A stretch of 64,000 nt of DNA, from positions 22,005,029-22,069,028 of the forward strand of contig OX467083.1 of assembly GCA_950106755.1 (NCBI GenBank), in the 5' to 3' direction. Of this stretch, positions 23,517 through 35,681 are shown one piece after another. The notes under the pieces are model-generated. The model worked only from the letters and a program-made list of their open reading frames with translations. It had not been told where the DNA came from and searched no databases. A program made the position numbers and the translations under genes. Positions within the stretch are counted from its first letter, which is position 1. Every line of letters starts with the position of its first letter. The stretch is from Climacium dendroides. Its lineage: Eukaryota > Streptophyta > Bryopsida > Hypnales > Climaciaceae.

Positions 23517-23798
23517 TTTATGCATCAACAACCAAATAGACATAATAAATTGAAAAAGTGGCAACAATAGAATTTGAAGCAAGGTTGTCTATCTCGATGT
23601 GACATTGACTTTTCACGTCAGGGTGTTCGTCAACATTAGTCAATATCTACAAACATTGACCATCAATGTCTATTTGGTTGTTGATGCATAAATAGGATTG
23701 TCTGTCAGTGTCAAATAGGACATCGACGGACAACCAAATAGACATTATCAACTAAGGTTGATCAATGTCTATTTATGCATCAACAACCAAATAGACAT
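23517..23798. repeat. 27-bp motif in three alternating orientations
   Basis: TTTATGCATCAACAACCAAA plus TAGACAT occurs forward at 23517-23543, reversed at 23666-23692 and forward at 23772-23798. Either outer copy can pair with the middle one, which suggests a foldback element or nested insertion. It lies directly outside the left end of the Harbinger-like element. Confidence 0.85.
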
Positions 23799-24079
23799 TG
23801 ACAATCCAAGTGACAAAATTGTTAATCCAATCCCTAAATTATTTTTTAATTTTTTGAATGGCCTAGACGGCTTGTCTGTCACTTGGATGGTCCAACCGTC
23901 TAAGAGCTAGGCTGCATTGAGGGACCGGAGGTCCAGAACTTGGAGGTCCGGGAGGGATCCATCAGTTTTCGATTCTCCCTGGATGTCCGGCCAGGCCTCC
24001 AGGCTTTGTGCCTTGCAAATCGGAATTGCAGGGCTGGAGGGTTTGGAGAGCAAGCCCGGACGCCCTTTTTGAAGGAAAA

Positions 24080-25118
24080 TGACAGGCTACTAAATTAATG
24101 AAGCTAAAAGAGGGGCAAATTTACTAGCTCACTTAACTAGCTGGAGGGAGCCTAGGAGCCTAGCTCGAGTCCCAACTTGGCTGAGTCTTGAGCCTTCTTC
24201 TCGTACCTCTTTAATTTTTTCAATCACCTGTTTTGCCATATATTTGAACATTGTTCTTCCTAAACGCTGTGATTTTAGTAATTAAAAGATCAGTCGTTCT
24301 AACATTAAGAAAATGGAAAAAAAGCCTTTTCAAATTAAAATGCAATGAAATTAATGTATATTATATGTTTTTATTTTTGTGTGCATTTGGGTTTTACTAT
24401 TAAAAGATTGTGATTTTCCCAACTACCTTGCATACACCATTGAAAAGTTTTCCAAAAGAAGGCTTCATAGACTTTATTTCATGACGTTTAGACATAAGGT
24501 GTGGAAGTTATGGAATTCTTAATCATTTTTAAATTAAAATAAATAAATTTATTCTTTACTTCTTTTCATATCAAGAACAAAACCTTTCACACCACAACAA
24601 AGTCTATGCACTGCTTCATGCATAATAAATATATTCAATTTAGGTTTGCCTACAACATTAAGAATTACAAAGTCATGTTCTTGGTTTTTGGAACGAGAGG
24701 ACAAGGAACACTAGTTAAAATGAAATTAATACTCATGATTTTGAATTCTTGAAAAAGAAACAATGTATGGGAAATTAACTACTTATACAATGACCATGGA
24801 AAGTCCATTATAAAATCATGAAGGCTTTCTAACACAACCTAAGGTTTGATTTCAAAATTATATAATCATAACTTTAGAATGAAAGCATCTTTTTATTATT
24901 TAAATAAAATTGATTAATAAAAATAGTAAAATAGAACAAATAACTTACACATTAATCATAAATAACATATGTTTTGGGGCATTCATAACTACCTACCCTC
25001 TCTATGTGGCACATAGTATGGTCTATTAATTTGTTCAAGCTTCAACAATTGCTAAGTGTTGAATGATTGATTCCCTTATGATCTCGGCTTCATTTGTTAT
25101 GAGTTGCCTAGATATTTG
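24080..25118. other. Non-coding left arm of the Harbinger-type element
   Basis: AT-rich and without a reading frame. It lies between the left terminal region and the transposase stop codon and may include unrelated insertions. Confidence 0.4.
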
Positions 25119-26363
25119 CTAACGTCTTCCTTCGTCGTAATGGCCAGGAAGGGGAATGTCCTCATGGACGTTGTCATTATGTTTTAGAAGGATATTGTGT
25201 AATATACAACAGACATAAATGAGTTTGGGCACCAAAGTCTCAACAGGGTTCCACATGGGTTTGTATAAAATTCTCCACGTCTCTTTCAACCTTCCAAAAG
25301 CATGTTCAACTATGATGCGGATACTACTATGTTTATAATTGTAGGATTCATAGATACCATTTAAACTTCTACCTGGGAGAGGAACCAACATCCACTCTAA
25401 TTGTGTATACCTAGCATCCGCTACAATCAATTCAAGAATCCATTCGTTTCTTCTCTCCATTCAAACGTTCACCATCTTCGACTACTTTATAAAACCCTGA
25501 ATTCCTTAGAACCCGGAGGTCATGTGCCACACCTGGAAATCTAGCAAACACATCCAAGAATCGCATCTCAGAATCAACTATTGCTTGAACTACATAACTG
25601 TAATCATGATCCTTATCGAAAAAGTCCGTGGATCTAGCATTTGTTGGCAAATCAACTTCTACGTGGGTACATACCATAGCGCCACAAACTTGTGGTATAC
25701 CCCACACATGTTTGAACTTCCTCTTCACAATTTGCAAGCCATCATAGCTAGGCCATTGCAAGTGATGCTTGGCCCATTTAAGTATTGCCGTTATGAACCT
25801 CTTTGTAGATCTGGAAACCGTTGCTGGAGACACTCCAAACAATTCAGATATGCTCAAAAAGAATTACTGATAGCCAATCTCCGTAGTGACATGGCATGGC
25901 AATGGTCCACCTCTAGTTTGCGACCTCGGGTACCATGAAATGATGGTAGTGAATTATGGTGCATATCATTACCTACTAATTGACACAAGTAATTGAATGT
26001 CATTATAGAAACTCAAAACATTTTCCGAAATCTTTCATGGTCATTCTGCATTACTTCATCACTGTAAAGTTTCCACCAATGCAAGGACCTTGGTTTTATA
26101 TACCATGGTCCCCATTGACTACCAAGTATCTCTTGGGGTTTTAAATCTAAGTCCATCATTAAACACACAATGTCTTCCTCTTCACTGGAGGCAAGTAATG
26201 CAATGAATAGAGGTAAACTAAAAGGAGGGGAAGACTTCTTTTTTCTTCGTTCACGTACACTACTTGGGAGAGATAAAACATTGGTTTCTTGTGAAGCAAC
26301 TATGCCTAGCGGAACAATTGAGGTGGACCACAAATATACTAATCCAGCCCTAGAATTATCCAT
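25119..26363 (-). pseudogene. PIF/Harbinger transposase pseudogene (DDE_4 family)
   Basis: Read on the minus strand, the N-terminal part (26363-26013) has the WWKLYSDEVMQNDHERFRKMF region. It continues through an in-frame TGA and a frameshift near 25858 into the HTH-like segment SISELFGVSPATVSRSTKRF (25854 onward). The DDE core follows: YVVQAIVDSEMRFLDVFARF, GVAHDLRVL, then after a second frameshift near 25450 the ADARYTQLEW and RIIVEHAFGRLKETWRIL segments with the second Asp and the Glu. At the first catalytic position, where the family has Asp (D-x-T-H), this copy has Val (MVCTHVEV). It therefore has at least one stop, two frameshifts and a lost catalytic residue, and cannot encode an active enzyme. 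Confidence 0.85.
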
Positions 26364-26980
26364 TGCAATGTTTTCTTAGTAGTTCTAACAATGAAAGCAA
26401 CAAACAAGTGATGGTACCAAAAAACAATTACATGTAGCATGAAAAGATTAAAAACCTGTAGTACACAACTCGTCTTATAGAAAACCAAATTTTACTTCAA
26501 TTAGGTTATTTTTAATGTTCCTTGATTTCCTAAGTTTGAAGTACATCCATTAATAGAATGCATGTGTGGGTTTTCTATTTATTAAATGCCAATGCAACAT
26601 CTCTACTGAAGGAGTATTAAATATAGCCTGCAATTGTATTACTTTTGATATTTTTTGTTCTATAAGTTTGAATTAGATCCATTTAAAGAAAAAGTATGTG
26701 TGGAACTACTTCTTATCACAATGTGAATGCAAATGTAGCAAATTAAGAAGTCATAAAAATAATCTAAAATTCTTTTTTAAATTCTTTTACTTTTTACTTT
26801 TATAGATTTCTATTTCTTTTGAGCTCTTCCTCTACATTTTTCCAGTCCACTATAAAACAAATAGTGAAAGGAAAACCAAGGCTATTGGCTACCTATTGAG
26901 TCAAGAATTCTTAGTCTTCAGTTGTGTGTTTAGAGATTTCAAGTATTTGTTCATCTACCTGTCTAGTTTGGTTTAGAACA

Positions 26981-28123
26981 ATGGATCCTCTTTCATTGCA
27001 GTCACCTACAACTAGATCAATTAGAGGGAGATTTCAAGGACTCGATTTGAATTTACAATCCCAGGACATGGATGTACAGGAAGGAGATGTGCAAGGGGTG
27101 GATCATGGTCGTAATATTGCTCAAGGACCATGGACCACTGATGAAGTATTGGTCTTATGTACAGCGTACCAATAGTGGTCTGAAACAAGTGGGCCACATA
27201 GCACAAACCGACACCTAGTACATTAGACGGCAACTCAAAAGTGGCAAAGTTTGTCAAATAGATGTTATATATTAGGTATCTGTAGGAGTCCCAATCAATG
27301 TAGCAACAAATGGGAGCAAACATGGGTTGACTTCAAAAAGATATATGATTATGAGAAAAATATACCTAGTGGGAGACCATCTTTTTGGTTCTATCCTGAA
27401 GGGGAAGCGAAAAGAATATTCAAATTGAAAACAATAATGAAAAAGGAAGTATATGACCATATAGCCTTGTGGTTGCCTGGAGCATCGCGTGACATTCGAC
27501 CAGAGAATGTCATTGACTCTACGTTGTATAATAACAATCCTTCAGGTATGTGACCTAAGCTTTCTCTTCTTATATATATTGTACTATATCAATTTGTTTT
27601 AGGACTTGAACTTTCATTCCATTATGATGAATCATTTTGAATTACTTTAAATGTTATTTGGAATGCCTTTTTTCAATTTTTGAATTGCAATTAATGGAGG
27701 CTCTTTTCCTATAATAGTTTTCTAATGATATTATGATGTACCATGTGTTTAGAATCAGAGCCAAGGGAACAAGATGCATCGGACCGTGGAGATGGTAGTG
27801 AAGATAATGTTCCTGAAGCCTCAAGTACTGCTAAAAGAAGGAAGACTTTGCCCCGCTTTTCAGAGGCTCTATGGGATGCACTTGTTTCAAATAGAGAAAA
27901 ACTTGTAGAAGGTCTTGATAGAACTCAACAACTCACTCAAGATAGGGAGGATGCAAGGCATAGGGAGCTTGTAGATAGGGAGGATGCAAGGCATAGGGAA
28001 CTTGTAGACTTAGAAAAACAGAGATTAGAAAACTCTCAAGCTTTAGTTGGGGCTCTTCAATCTATGGCAAATGCAATGGCATTGCTTGGGCAATCTCTTG
28101 CACAAGGCCCTCCATGTGAGTGA
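26981..28123 (+). pseudogene. Myb/SANT-like (trihelix) partner protein of the Harbinger element, broken
   Basis: From ATG 26981 the frame reads an N-terminal region and GPWTTDEVLVLCTAYQ, the start of a Myb/SANT-like helix. It is then cut by TAG (27173-27175) and another stop near 27223. It resumes with SNRCYILGICRSPNQCSNKW and a WVDFKKIYDYEKNIPSGRPS segment typical of plant trihelix-like Harbinger ORF1 proteins. Exon 1 ends at a donor at 27545 and exon 2 starts at 27753. Exon 2 carries a basic KRRK patch, a coiled-coil-like Glu/Arg-rich stretch with a duplicated DREDARHRELV unit, and stops at 28123. It divides its upstream space (26364-26980) with the transposase as a probable bidirectional promoter. 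Confidence 0.7.
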
Positions 28124-28299
28124 AAAAAATATTTGTTGTGGACTAGGATTTTTTGCATAATGTAATTATTATTTACGAAACCCTAAATCCAAATTTTGAA
28201 AAATTCTAATATGGATTTCTTTGATTGTATAAGTAGTTCATTTCTAAAAACAAATAATCCCAACGGCATTCAATAATCTCAAGGGCTAATTTCTAAATT

Positions 28300-28525
28300 A
28301 TTTTTCATTTTAAAATCATTTACAAATCATTTAAAAAACAATTTCCATTTTAAAATAAATTTTAAAACTTTTTCCATTTTTAAATCATATTCCATTTTAA
28401 AATCATATTCCATTTTAAAATCATATTTCATTTTTAAATCATATTCCATTTTTAAATCATTTTCCATTTTAAATCATTTTCTATTTTTAAATCATATTCC
28501 ATTTTTAAATCATATTTAAATTAAA
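28300..28525. repeat. Minisatellite, ~20-bp unit about ten times
   Basis: Units of the form TTCCATTTTTAAATCATA repeat with small length changes. They lie in the right arm of the Harbinger-type element. Confidence 0.9.
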
Positions 28526-28745
28526 AAAAGAGGGACAATCTTTCAAAGAGGGGTCACTACAAGAACTTAGTTGTTGGCAAGCAGATGGTAAGAACGATTT
28601 CCCCAAAAGCAGCGTCCCATCTGGAGGTCCGGAGCCCAATGGAGGCCCCCTGGTCTAAATCGGAGGTTCGGCCCCCATCCAGGCTCTGGACCTCCAAGTA
28701 ACAATGGAGCCCGGCTCTAACTTGATGGTTGAATTGTCCAGTTTT

Positions 28746-30145
28746 TAATTTTTAATTTTTTAATTTTTTTTAGAATCTTAACATGTGTTGGGATTTTGTT
28801 AAAGTCATGTCCATCTAGATGTGACATGACAGTGACAACCATGATATGAAAATAAAGATATAAATCCACAAAATTGATATTCAAAGTCACTCCCTCAATT
28901 TCCAATGACATCGTTTGGCACATCTAAAGCTTCCAATTTCTAATTTGTAAGGTTATCTTTTACTATCAAGTATTCTCCAATGTACTTTTAAACCCTTGTT
29001 CTTTGGTACAAAAGTGCTACTTGAATGGACTCCTCCACATGAATATTTAGGTCAATATCTTCAAGGTCATTTGGTTCACCGAGGTTAGAAATTCTAGGAA
29101 TATTTGATTCATCCTATGATGTGCCTCCTTGACTACTATCATTAGTAAATTCATCTTCTTTCTCATCACTAAATTGCACGAATACATGCTTGTTGGTATT
29201 TTTTGTATGACTTTGCTTATATATCTTCATAGCTTCATAGCTTTCATCATCTTATAATGAAATATTTTCTTCATTTCCTTCTCCAATCATGTTAGTTTCC
29301 CTTTTGTAAGCAACCTTCTGCGATCGGGTTTCACAAGATACCAACCTCTATTAAGTTGATCTTCAATAAAGACACTTGGTCTACTTCAATAAAAGGTTCA
29401 TGACCAACCAAATGCTAGACAAACAAATTATATTATAGAGGAATGAACTACATATCTTTATGCTCTTAATTGAATGAACCTAGTACCTTTTTTTTTTAAT
29501 ATGAATTGGTATTTGTGAAGTTACTTCTTGGTTGATTTAAACAAGTTCTCTCCTCATTTGGTTCTCACTTCTACTTTTTTACAAAAGTTGTTTGATCTAA
29601 GGGATACTAACTTGTTAGTGAAGGTAGAGAATTCATCATCATTTAATAAAGGTATAAAATTCATCAATGGAAGATCAACGAAGGCAAGTGGGACTTCATG
29701 GGGAAGATCAAAATTTCTAAATATAGGCATGGAAAGGTCCCAGTTGAAAAAATGCTTCTACCACAAAATCTTCAAGGTCAAAGATGTAAGGAAGTGTTGC
29801 TACTAACACTCCAAGAGGCTAATCTTATCTTGAGGACAATCCTAATAAAAAGAAGTCCCTCTCAAAAGTCATTTGTTCGTCACACAACTCCAAAGAACAA
29901 AGTCATGTTCCAACATCAATAGTGCAAGGAAGTAAACAACAAGTGAAGAAAACTCCTAGCAATGTTGGGGCCTAAGACCATCCCATACTATTATCCTAAC
30001 AACAACTGAATATTGTGGTTCTCTATTCGAGTTACTATTTGGGGAGCAAGGCTATTTGGAAGGATCTAAGGTACATGTTCACATGTATTCTAAGTCACCT
30101 TAAGTAGAACAAAGCCAATACAACAAAGATATATTATTAGATCCC
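28746..30145. other. AT-rich spacer with degraded short frames
   Basis: A frame at 29528-29806 and several minus-strand pieces near 29.0-29.3 kb are open but too short and unlike known proteins. They may belong to the same decayed coding unit as the fragments at 30.1-31.8 kb. Confidence 0.35.
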
Positions 30146-30536
30146 TTGATGACAACAAGAAGGATTTCAAAGTTTGGTCATAATGCACCACAATTGCAGT
30201 TTACTTGTGAGATGCATGCTACTAGCAACAATATAGCCCTACAAAGCATAGAAGATTTTCTTGATGAAACCTCTCTTGAAAATGTGTTGAATTCAGCAAA
30301 TTATAATGAAGAAGTTGAGGTTAGGCGTGAAGCTCTTGATCCATCATCTGCACATTATTCTAGGGATGTTGTGGAGCATTTGTTGTCTTTCTTGCCGCCT
30401 TATTAGTGTGACACATCCATTAGGACTCATCCAATTGTAGCATTGGTAAATCCAATACAAGACTTTTAAGATTAGAAATACAAAAAGATGAAGTGGAGTT
30501 GTTTGATGTGAAGTTGTTTGATGTGGAGGTCAATAA

Positions 30537-30857
30537 ATAGGGAATTTCATTAAAATGGCGATTATTCTATGACTTTGGCATTCTCACAGTTTGGACCGGG
30601 CAGTTTGAATTCTACTAGTGTCCTAGATTTTTAAAATCTATACCATTATTAGATATCTAAAATCTAGGAAATATGTAGATTTTTTAAACCGATTGGTCTG
30701 AAATGTACATCTTTTCTAGATTTAATACATCTAATAGTGGTATGGAGTTTACAAATCTAGGACACTAATAGATTTCAGACCGCCCGGTCTGAACTGTAGG
30801 AATGGCACACTGTGAAAATGGCACATGGAATATCGTCATTTTAATGAAATTCCCCAT
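30537..30857. mobile_element. 321-bp MITE, copy 1, with ATAA target duplication
   Basis: Terminal inverted repeats of ~28 bp begin AT(A/G)GGGAATTTCATTAAAA. ATAA is directly repeated on both sides (30533-30536 and 30858-30861). The interior contains inverted AGATTTTT/AAATCTA words and a CAGACCG(C/A)CCGGTCTGA motif. No coding capacity. Confidence 0.9.
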
Positions 30858-31167
30858 ATAAGCTTTTCCCTACATGGCATCATGATATAGAGACCTCTTT
30901 GCCTACTTTGCAACCAATTTTACAATGTTCTAAGTCAACTAATGTCCACCAATGGTAAGCAAAAAAGAGTTTAAAAAGAAGCTACGACAACTTGCTAGGG
31001 AGGAGAAGAAATTAAAAAAGAAGCAAGTGAAGAAGCTTGTGAAGGAGTGTAAATAAACAGCCAAGATTCTAAGAGTGGAAAAGAAAGTGCTTGCCAAAAG
31101 TCTAGCAACTCTTGGATTGCAAGAATCAGTGCAAGGAAATTCAACATTGAAGCCTCCACTTGCCCCT

Positions 31168-31493
31168 ATGGGCAATTTCGTTAAAATGGCGAAATTCCTT
31201 TAATTACTTTGGTAGTTTTTATAGTTCAGAGCGGGAGTTCTGAAGTGTACAAATGTCATAGATATCTTAAATCTATACCATTCTTAGATGTTTGAAATCT
31301 ATACATGTGCTAGATGTCACTTTTATAATTCAGATCATGCGGTCTGAAATCTATAGTAGTCATAGATTTCTTAAGTCTATAAAAGTCCAAGATTCATGAA
31401 AACTATACCTATCCAAGATGTCACTTTTACAATTCAAAGCGGGTGGTCTGAAAATGGCACATGGAATGCCGCCATTTTAACGAAATTTCCCAT
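31168..31493. mobile_element. 326-bp MITE, copy 3 (diverged)
   Basis: Ends ATGGGCAATTTCGTTAAAA and its inverted partner TTTTAACGAAATTTCCCAT match copies 1 and 2. The flanks CCCT and CTCT differ at one base, consistent with an older 4-bp duplication. The interior is more diverged than in the other two copies. Confidence 0.85.
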
Positions 31494-31962
31494 CTCTGCT
31501 AAGTGGATTTCAAGTGTTGTGGGTTCAAGCCTTGGGAGACAAACACCAAAGAAGAAAGATTTGTACCCATCCACTAGTGTATCATTTGGTAAACCTTTTG
31601 ATTCAATATGTAGGACTATGGTTGATGAACATGATTCAATAGTGGATTTAAGCAATTGGAGTACAATTGACAATATTCTTTTGTTTGAAGTCAATTCTCT
31701 CACAGCAACAATTGGAGAATTTTGGGAGCACATGTGTTGCTATGCCTTCAAGCAAGTAGCTTTTGAGTTTCCTTGGCACTTAAATTAGAATAAACAATGT
31801 TCGGAGTTGAAAGCTCAATTCACATTGAAGTTGTGCAAGGTCTAGCTTGATCTTTGGGATTCCAAAAATATTCTCAAGGCAGTTGGGGCCAACGTTCAAG
31901 GACGTAGGACACACTTGAGGAGGAATTTTGAAAGATCAAGTAATCCTAAACAAGTTTCATAG

Positions 31963-32283
31963 ATGGGGAATTTCATTAAAATGGCGATTATTCTGTGACT
32001 TTGACATTCTCACAGTCTAGATTGGGCGGTTTGAACTCTACTAGCGTCCTAGATTTTTGAAATCTATACCATTATTAGATATCTAAAATCTAAGAAATGC
32101 GTAGATTTTTTAAATTAATTGGTCTGAAATCTATATCTTTCCTAGATTTAATACATCTAATAGTGGTATAGAGTTTACAAATCTAGGACACTAATAGATT
32201 TCAGACCGCCCGATCTAAACTGTGGGAACGGCACACTGTGAAAATGGCACATGGAATATCACCATTTTAATGAAATTCCCCAT
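31963..32283. mobile_element. 321-bp MITE, copy 2, with ATAG target duplication
   Basis: Nearly identical to the copy at 30537 and of the same length. ATAG is repeated at 31959-31962 and 32284-32287. The two independent four-base duplications (ATAA, ATAG) define the element ends. Confidence 0.9.
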
Positions 32284-32289
32284 ATAGCG

Positions 32290-35077
32290 TGTAGAATGCT
32301 CTAAAGGGTCGTAGATAATCATATACAAATCAATTAACTAAGGATAATAAGAAACAAATGAAAGCAAAATTATATAAAGACGCTATAGAGAAGTGGTCAA
32401 ACATGGAAGGATGCACCCATCGTTGTGGGCCATATGAATCAATGGCCTCTATAATCGTTTTGTGAGTGTTCTTTCAACTCTCCACTTGTCATTTCATTGT
32501 GTTCTAAAGTCTAATCTAATAATCTTAAATATTTGTAAAAAACAATTCAGACTTTGAGTGCATTTCATCAATTGATAGAAATTGTATATAAGTATCCTCT
32601 TGTACTCTATTGGACACTACAGAAGATTTTTATATAAGAAGTAGAAAGATAGAATGTTATACAACTATTATAAAAATATTTTTTTAAATATGGAAAGTAG
32701 GGAATCAAATTCAAATTAATCAAAGAAAAATGAAGATTAATGGAGAGAGTTTGTAGACACATGATTTTATCTATATTAAATGTGGTTCTCAGTCCTCACA
32801 TTTAGTAAAATCATGATTTTGACTCAACAAAAAATGTCCATTAAAATTACTTCTAAAAATCAACTATACAAAGTTAACAACTTCAATAAATAACAACTTT
32901 AAAGGATGAATTCTTTTATTAGTGATTAAGGTAGAAGTGAAATTTAAACCCTCCATTCATGACATCAATATCATTTTCCCATATTGAAGTCTTTTGATTT
33001 TTTGTTGGTGGACTCATGTTTTTAGCTTTACATCCTTGATTACCATAGGATAGAGGTACATGATTATGTTAGTAATGAAGAATGGGTAGGTCAGACATCC
33101 TAATTACAATTGAACAAATGAATAAAGAGACATCTTTTGTGATTCATGGCACACACGTTTGATTTAATAATAAAAATACAAAAATGATCCATAGTGAGTT
33201 GAAAAAAGTGATATACTAGCTATTAAGACATTTTCATTGATTGCCCACAAAGTGGTTGACCTAAAGTTTAGGGTAGAAAGAATGAATGCAAATGTCATCA
33301 CTAAAAGTCTAAAATAGTAGACATATAGAGAAGCCTTTTGAACTGTTTTCCTCTCTCTTTGCTAACTAGTCTTGTTGACCTTTATGAGTGTGTGTTTTCA
33401 TATTTTTGCAATAAATTTTTAAAAGTACATAAAAGCCTTGTATGAAATTAATATCCATTTTATGCAATAGAATTTTTTGTAATAGCCATTGGTAAATGGT
33501 AATGACTTTAATGAAACCCATTTCTATTTACCTTCTTGACAAAATTGACCTTCATGGTACTATGTTGTGAACATTTAAATTACTAAAATTTTGAAATTAG
33601 TCTAAATTTTTTTGGTGATTTTATTTTTGTGCAGTTAGAATAGAAGTCATTGAAATCAGTTTCTTTGCATATAATATCTATTATCTTTGTTCTTGATTTC
33701 ATAAATTCATAATTATAGTCATATAGGAATCATAAGAATCTAGAGTAGTTGTTTATTCCTCCGTATGGCCCTAAATATGCTATGTTTTCATAGTATGTTT
33801 GTTGTTGTTATTGTAGGTGGACTACTTTAACCAACCTCCAACAAAAGAGGAGGTGGAGTATAGCAATGTGAATGGTTGGTTGGCTCTCACAGAAAAGAAG
33901 ACAACCTCTAAGAAAATGTTGGATCCACGCAAAGATGAAGAAGTAATGCCTACAAGAATAATTTCAAATCTATCTCTATAGACCTAGCAAGTTGCAATTT
34001 CAAAACCCCATCTTCTAGCCCTTATACTATTACCTTGAGAACTTCCTCATATTCCAATAGTGATGGTGATACTTCTACCTCTAAATCAAAGGAAGAATAG
34101 ATATGTACCAACTTTAAACTTTGAGGTTGTTCTGGTTGACTATGTAGATATTGTTGTGTTTAATATTTAATTTGTACTTATGTTAATTTTGTGTCTAGCC
34201 ATTGAACAAGATTGCCCCAATAAGACAACATTTTCCTCTCCGTAATTGAATTCACATATGGAAACTAGAAGATTGTATCTTGTACTCCATCTGTTGGAAG
34301 CATCTCCATGTATACGTTTGCTATTATTAATTTGAATGTTTTCATTTGTGTTTTCATCTTAAGTAGTGATTGTTGTACAAGTGAATAGTTTAGATTAGCT
34401 CAAATCTTGTGGATTGATCATGATCCCCCATTGTTTGCTTATATGCCTATGTATGTAATATATGGTGTAAAGGTGCTTGTAACAGATGCTATAAGAAGGG
34501 AAAAAGGCTTCCAAAGAGATTATTCATCAACAAATTGTGGATCTTGAGCAATTGCAAGCTGATAGGGTTACTCCTTTGAAGTTTGTTAGATTTTTATGGT
34601 AGAAAATTTCTTGCTAAAAAATCCATTTATGTAATTTTTAATTGTAGCTTCAAAATTGAATTTAAAAAAGAGTGGTATAATAAGGTTTGTATACATTCTT
34701 TCTTGAAGACTTTGACTAATATAGTCTACACCTTGCATTTGAATAGAATCTCATTGTATAAATCACCTATAATGTGAGTTAGAATCCTCTGTGAATAATA
34801 TCCATTCAAAAATTGGCCAAGAAATGATTGCCACGTGTCATCATGCCAAACTTTTTGGTTCCATTCTAGTAAAGTGAAGAGAATATTGAATGGTAATGTA
34901 ATTGGTACAATAATATTATGATTGTGGTTGAAAATAGCAACCTAATTTTGGTAAAGTGAAGCAATTGGGAACTTGAGTTAAACCATTCCTAAATACTTAG
35001 TGAGCAAACATTAGAAATGCACAACCAATTATGTACAATAACCTTGTTGCCTCTAGTATGGCTCATTGGTTATTTAA
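32290..35077. other. AT-rich spacer with weak coding remnants
   Basis: Mostly low-complexity sequence. Near 33830-33980 a short frame (KEEVEYSNVNGWLALTEKKT) and near 34460-34520 another (VLVTDAIRREKGFQRDYSST) look like degraded protein sequence. No gene can be supported. Confidence 0.4.
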
Positions 35078-35085
35078 TATATAAC

Positions 35086-35673
35086 CCCGGGGGGTGCACT
35101 ACAAAGGAAGTTCATGGATGAGGAGCGACCAAATTTTGAACCCCTTATATTATATCCTAAAATTTTATTTTTTTTCTAAAAAAAAATACGAATAGATTTT
35201 TCTACTTTGAAAGTTTATGTTCTAAATTATTGGTATTTTTTATGTTAATAATAATTAGTTATAAATTTAAAAAAAAAAGATACACTATAAAGCTAAAAAT
35301 TACTTTCACACCCCTATATTATATTAAAAAAAAAATTGAAAAATGAAAAAAAAATTCTGTAAAATAACTTTCTACTGAAAGTTTATTTTGGTTGAATATT
35401 GATACAATTGTCATCTTCATGTGATCTCTATAAATATTTTAGTTGAAAAACATGCCATTTTAGTTCATTTTTCAATCCTTTCCAGACAATATATCACATG
35501 TTATTTAGGATTGAAATTTTTGGCAATAGAAACCTATAGACATTGTTAAACAAAGCTCAAAATTGTAGGTTGAAATTATAGTTTATTAGAAAGTAATTAG
35601 GAAAAGTAGAAATGGGTAGTTAGGGTTTGGTTGCTCCTCACCCATAAACTTCCTTTGTAGTGCACCCCCCCAG
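35086..35673. mobile_element. 588-bp hAT-like MITE with 8-bp target duplication
   Basis: Inverted ends of ~45 bp read GGGGGGTGCACTACAAAGGA on the left and the same on the right in reverse, continuing through AGTT(C/T)ATGG(A/G)TGAGGAGC(G/A)ACCAAA. TATATAAC flanks both sides (35078-35085 and 35674-35681). An 8-bp duplication and CAG-type outer end fit the hAT superfamily. The interior is AT-rich and non-coding. Confidence 0.92.
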
Positions 35674-35681
35674 TATATAAC

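Larger units (their letters stand above)
23885..28745. mobile_element. Decayed PIF/Harbinger-type DNA transposon
   Basis: The two coding parts are divergent: a DDE_4-type transposase on the minus strand (25119-26363) and a Myb/SANT-like partner on the plus strand (26981-28123). This two-protein arrangement is established for the PIF/Harbinger superfamily. The flanks form a degenerate inverted repeat of ~60 bp: CCAACCGTCTAAGAGCTAGG...GGAGGTCCAGAACTT near 23893-23953 matches, in reverse, the segment near 28690-28740 (AAGTTAGAGCCGGGCTCCAT, GGAGGTCCAGAGCCT). Exact ends and target duplication are not clear. Between coding parts and ends the DNA is AT-rich. Confidence 0.75.
30146..31788 (+). pseudogene. 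Unrecognised coding remnants split by MITE insertions
   Basis: Three plus-strand pieces look like former coding sequence. 30146-30406 is an 86-codon frame with LQSIEDFLDETSLENVLNSA. 30949-31164 is a Lys-rich stretch (EFKKKLRQLAREEKKLKKKQ) with one internal stop. 31494-31788 runs SAKWISSVVGSSLGRQTPKK to a stop. The second and third pieces are separated by a MITE (31168-31493), and another copy (30537-30857) lies between the first and second. Related short frames occur near 33.83-33.98 kb. No domain was recognised; a transposon protein is likely but unproven. Confidence 0.4.
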
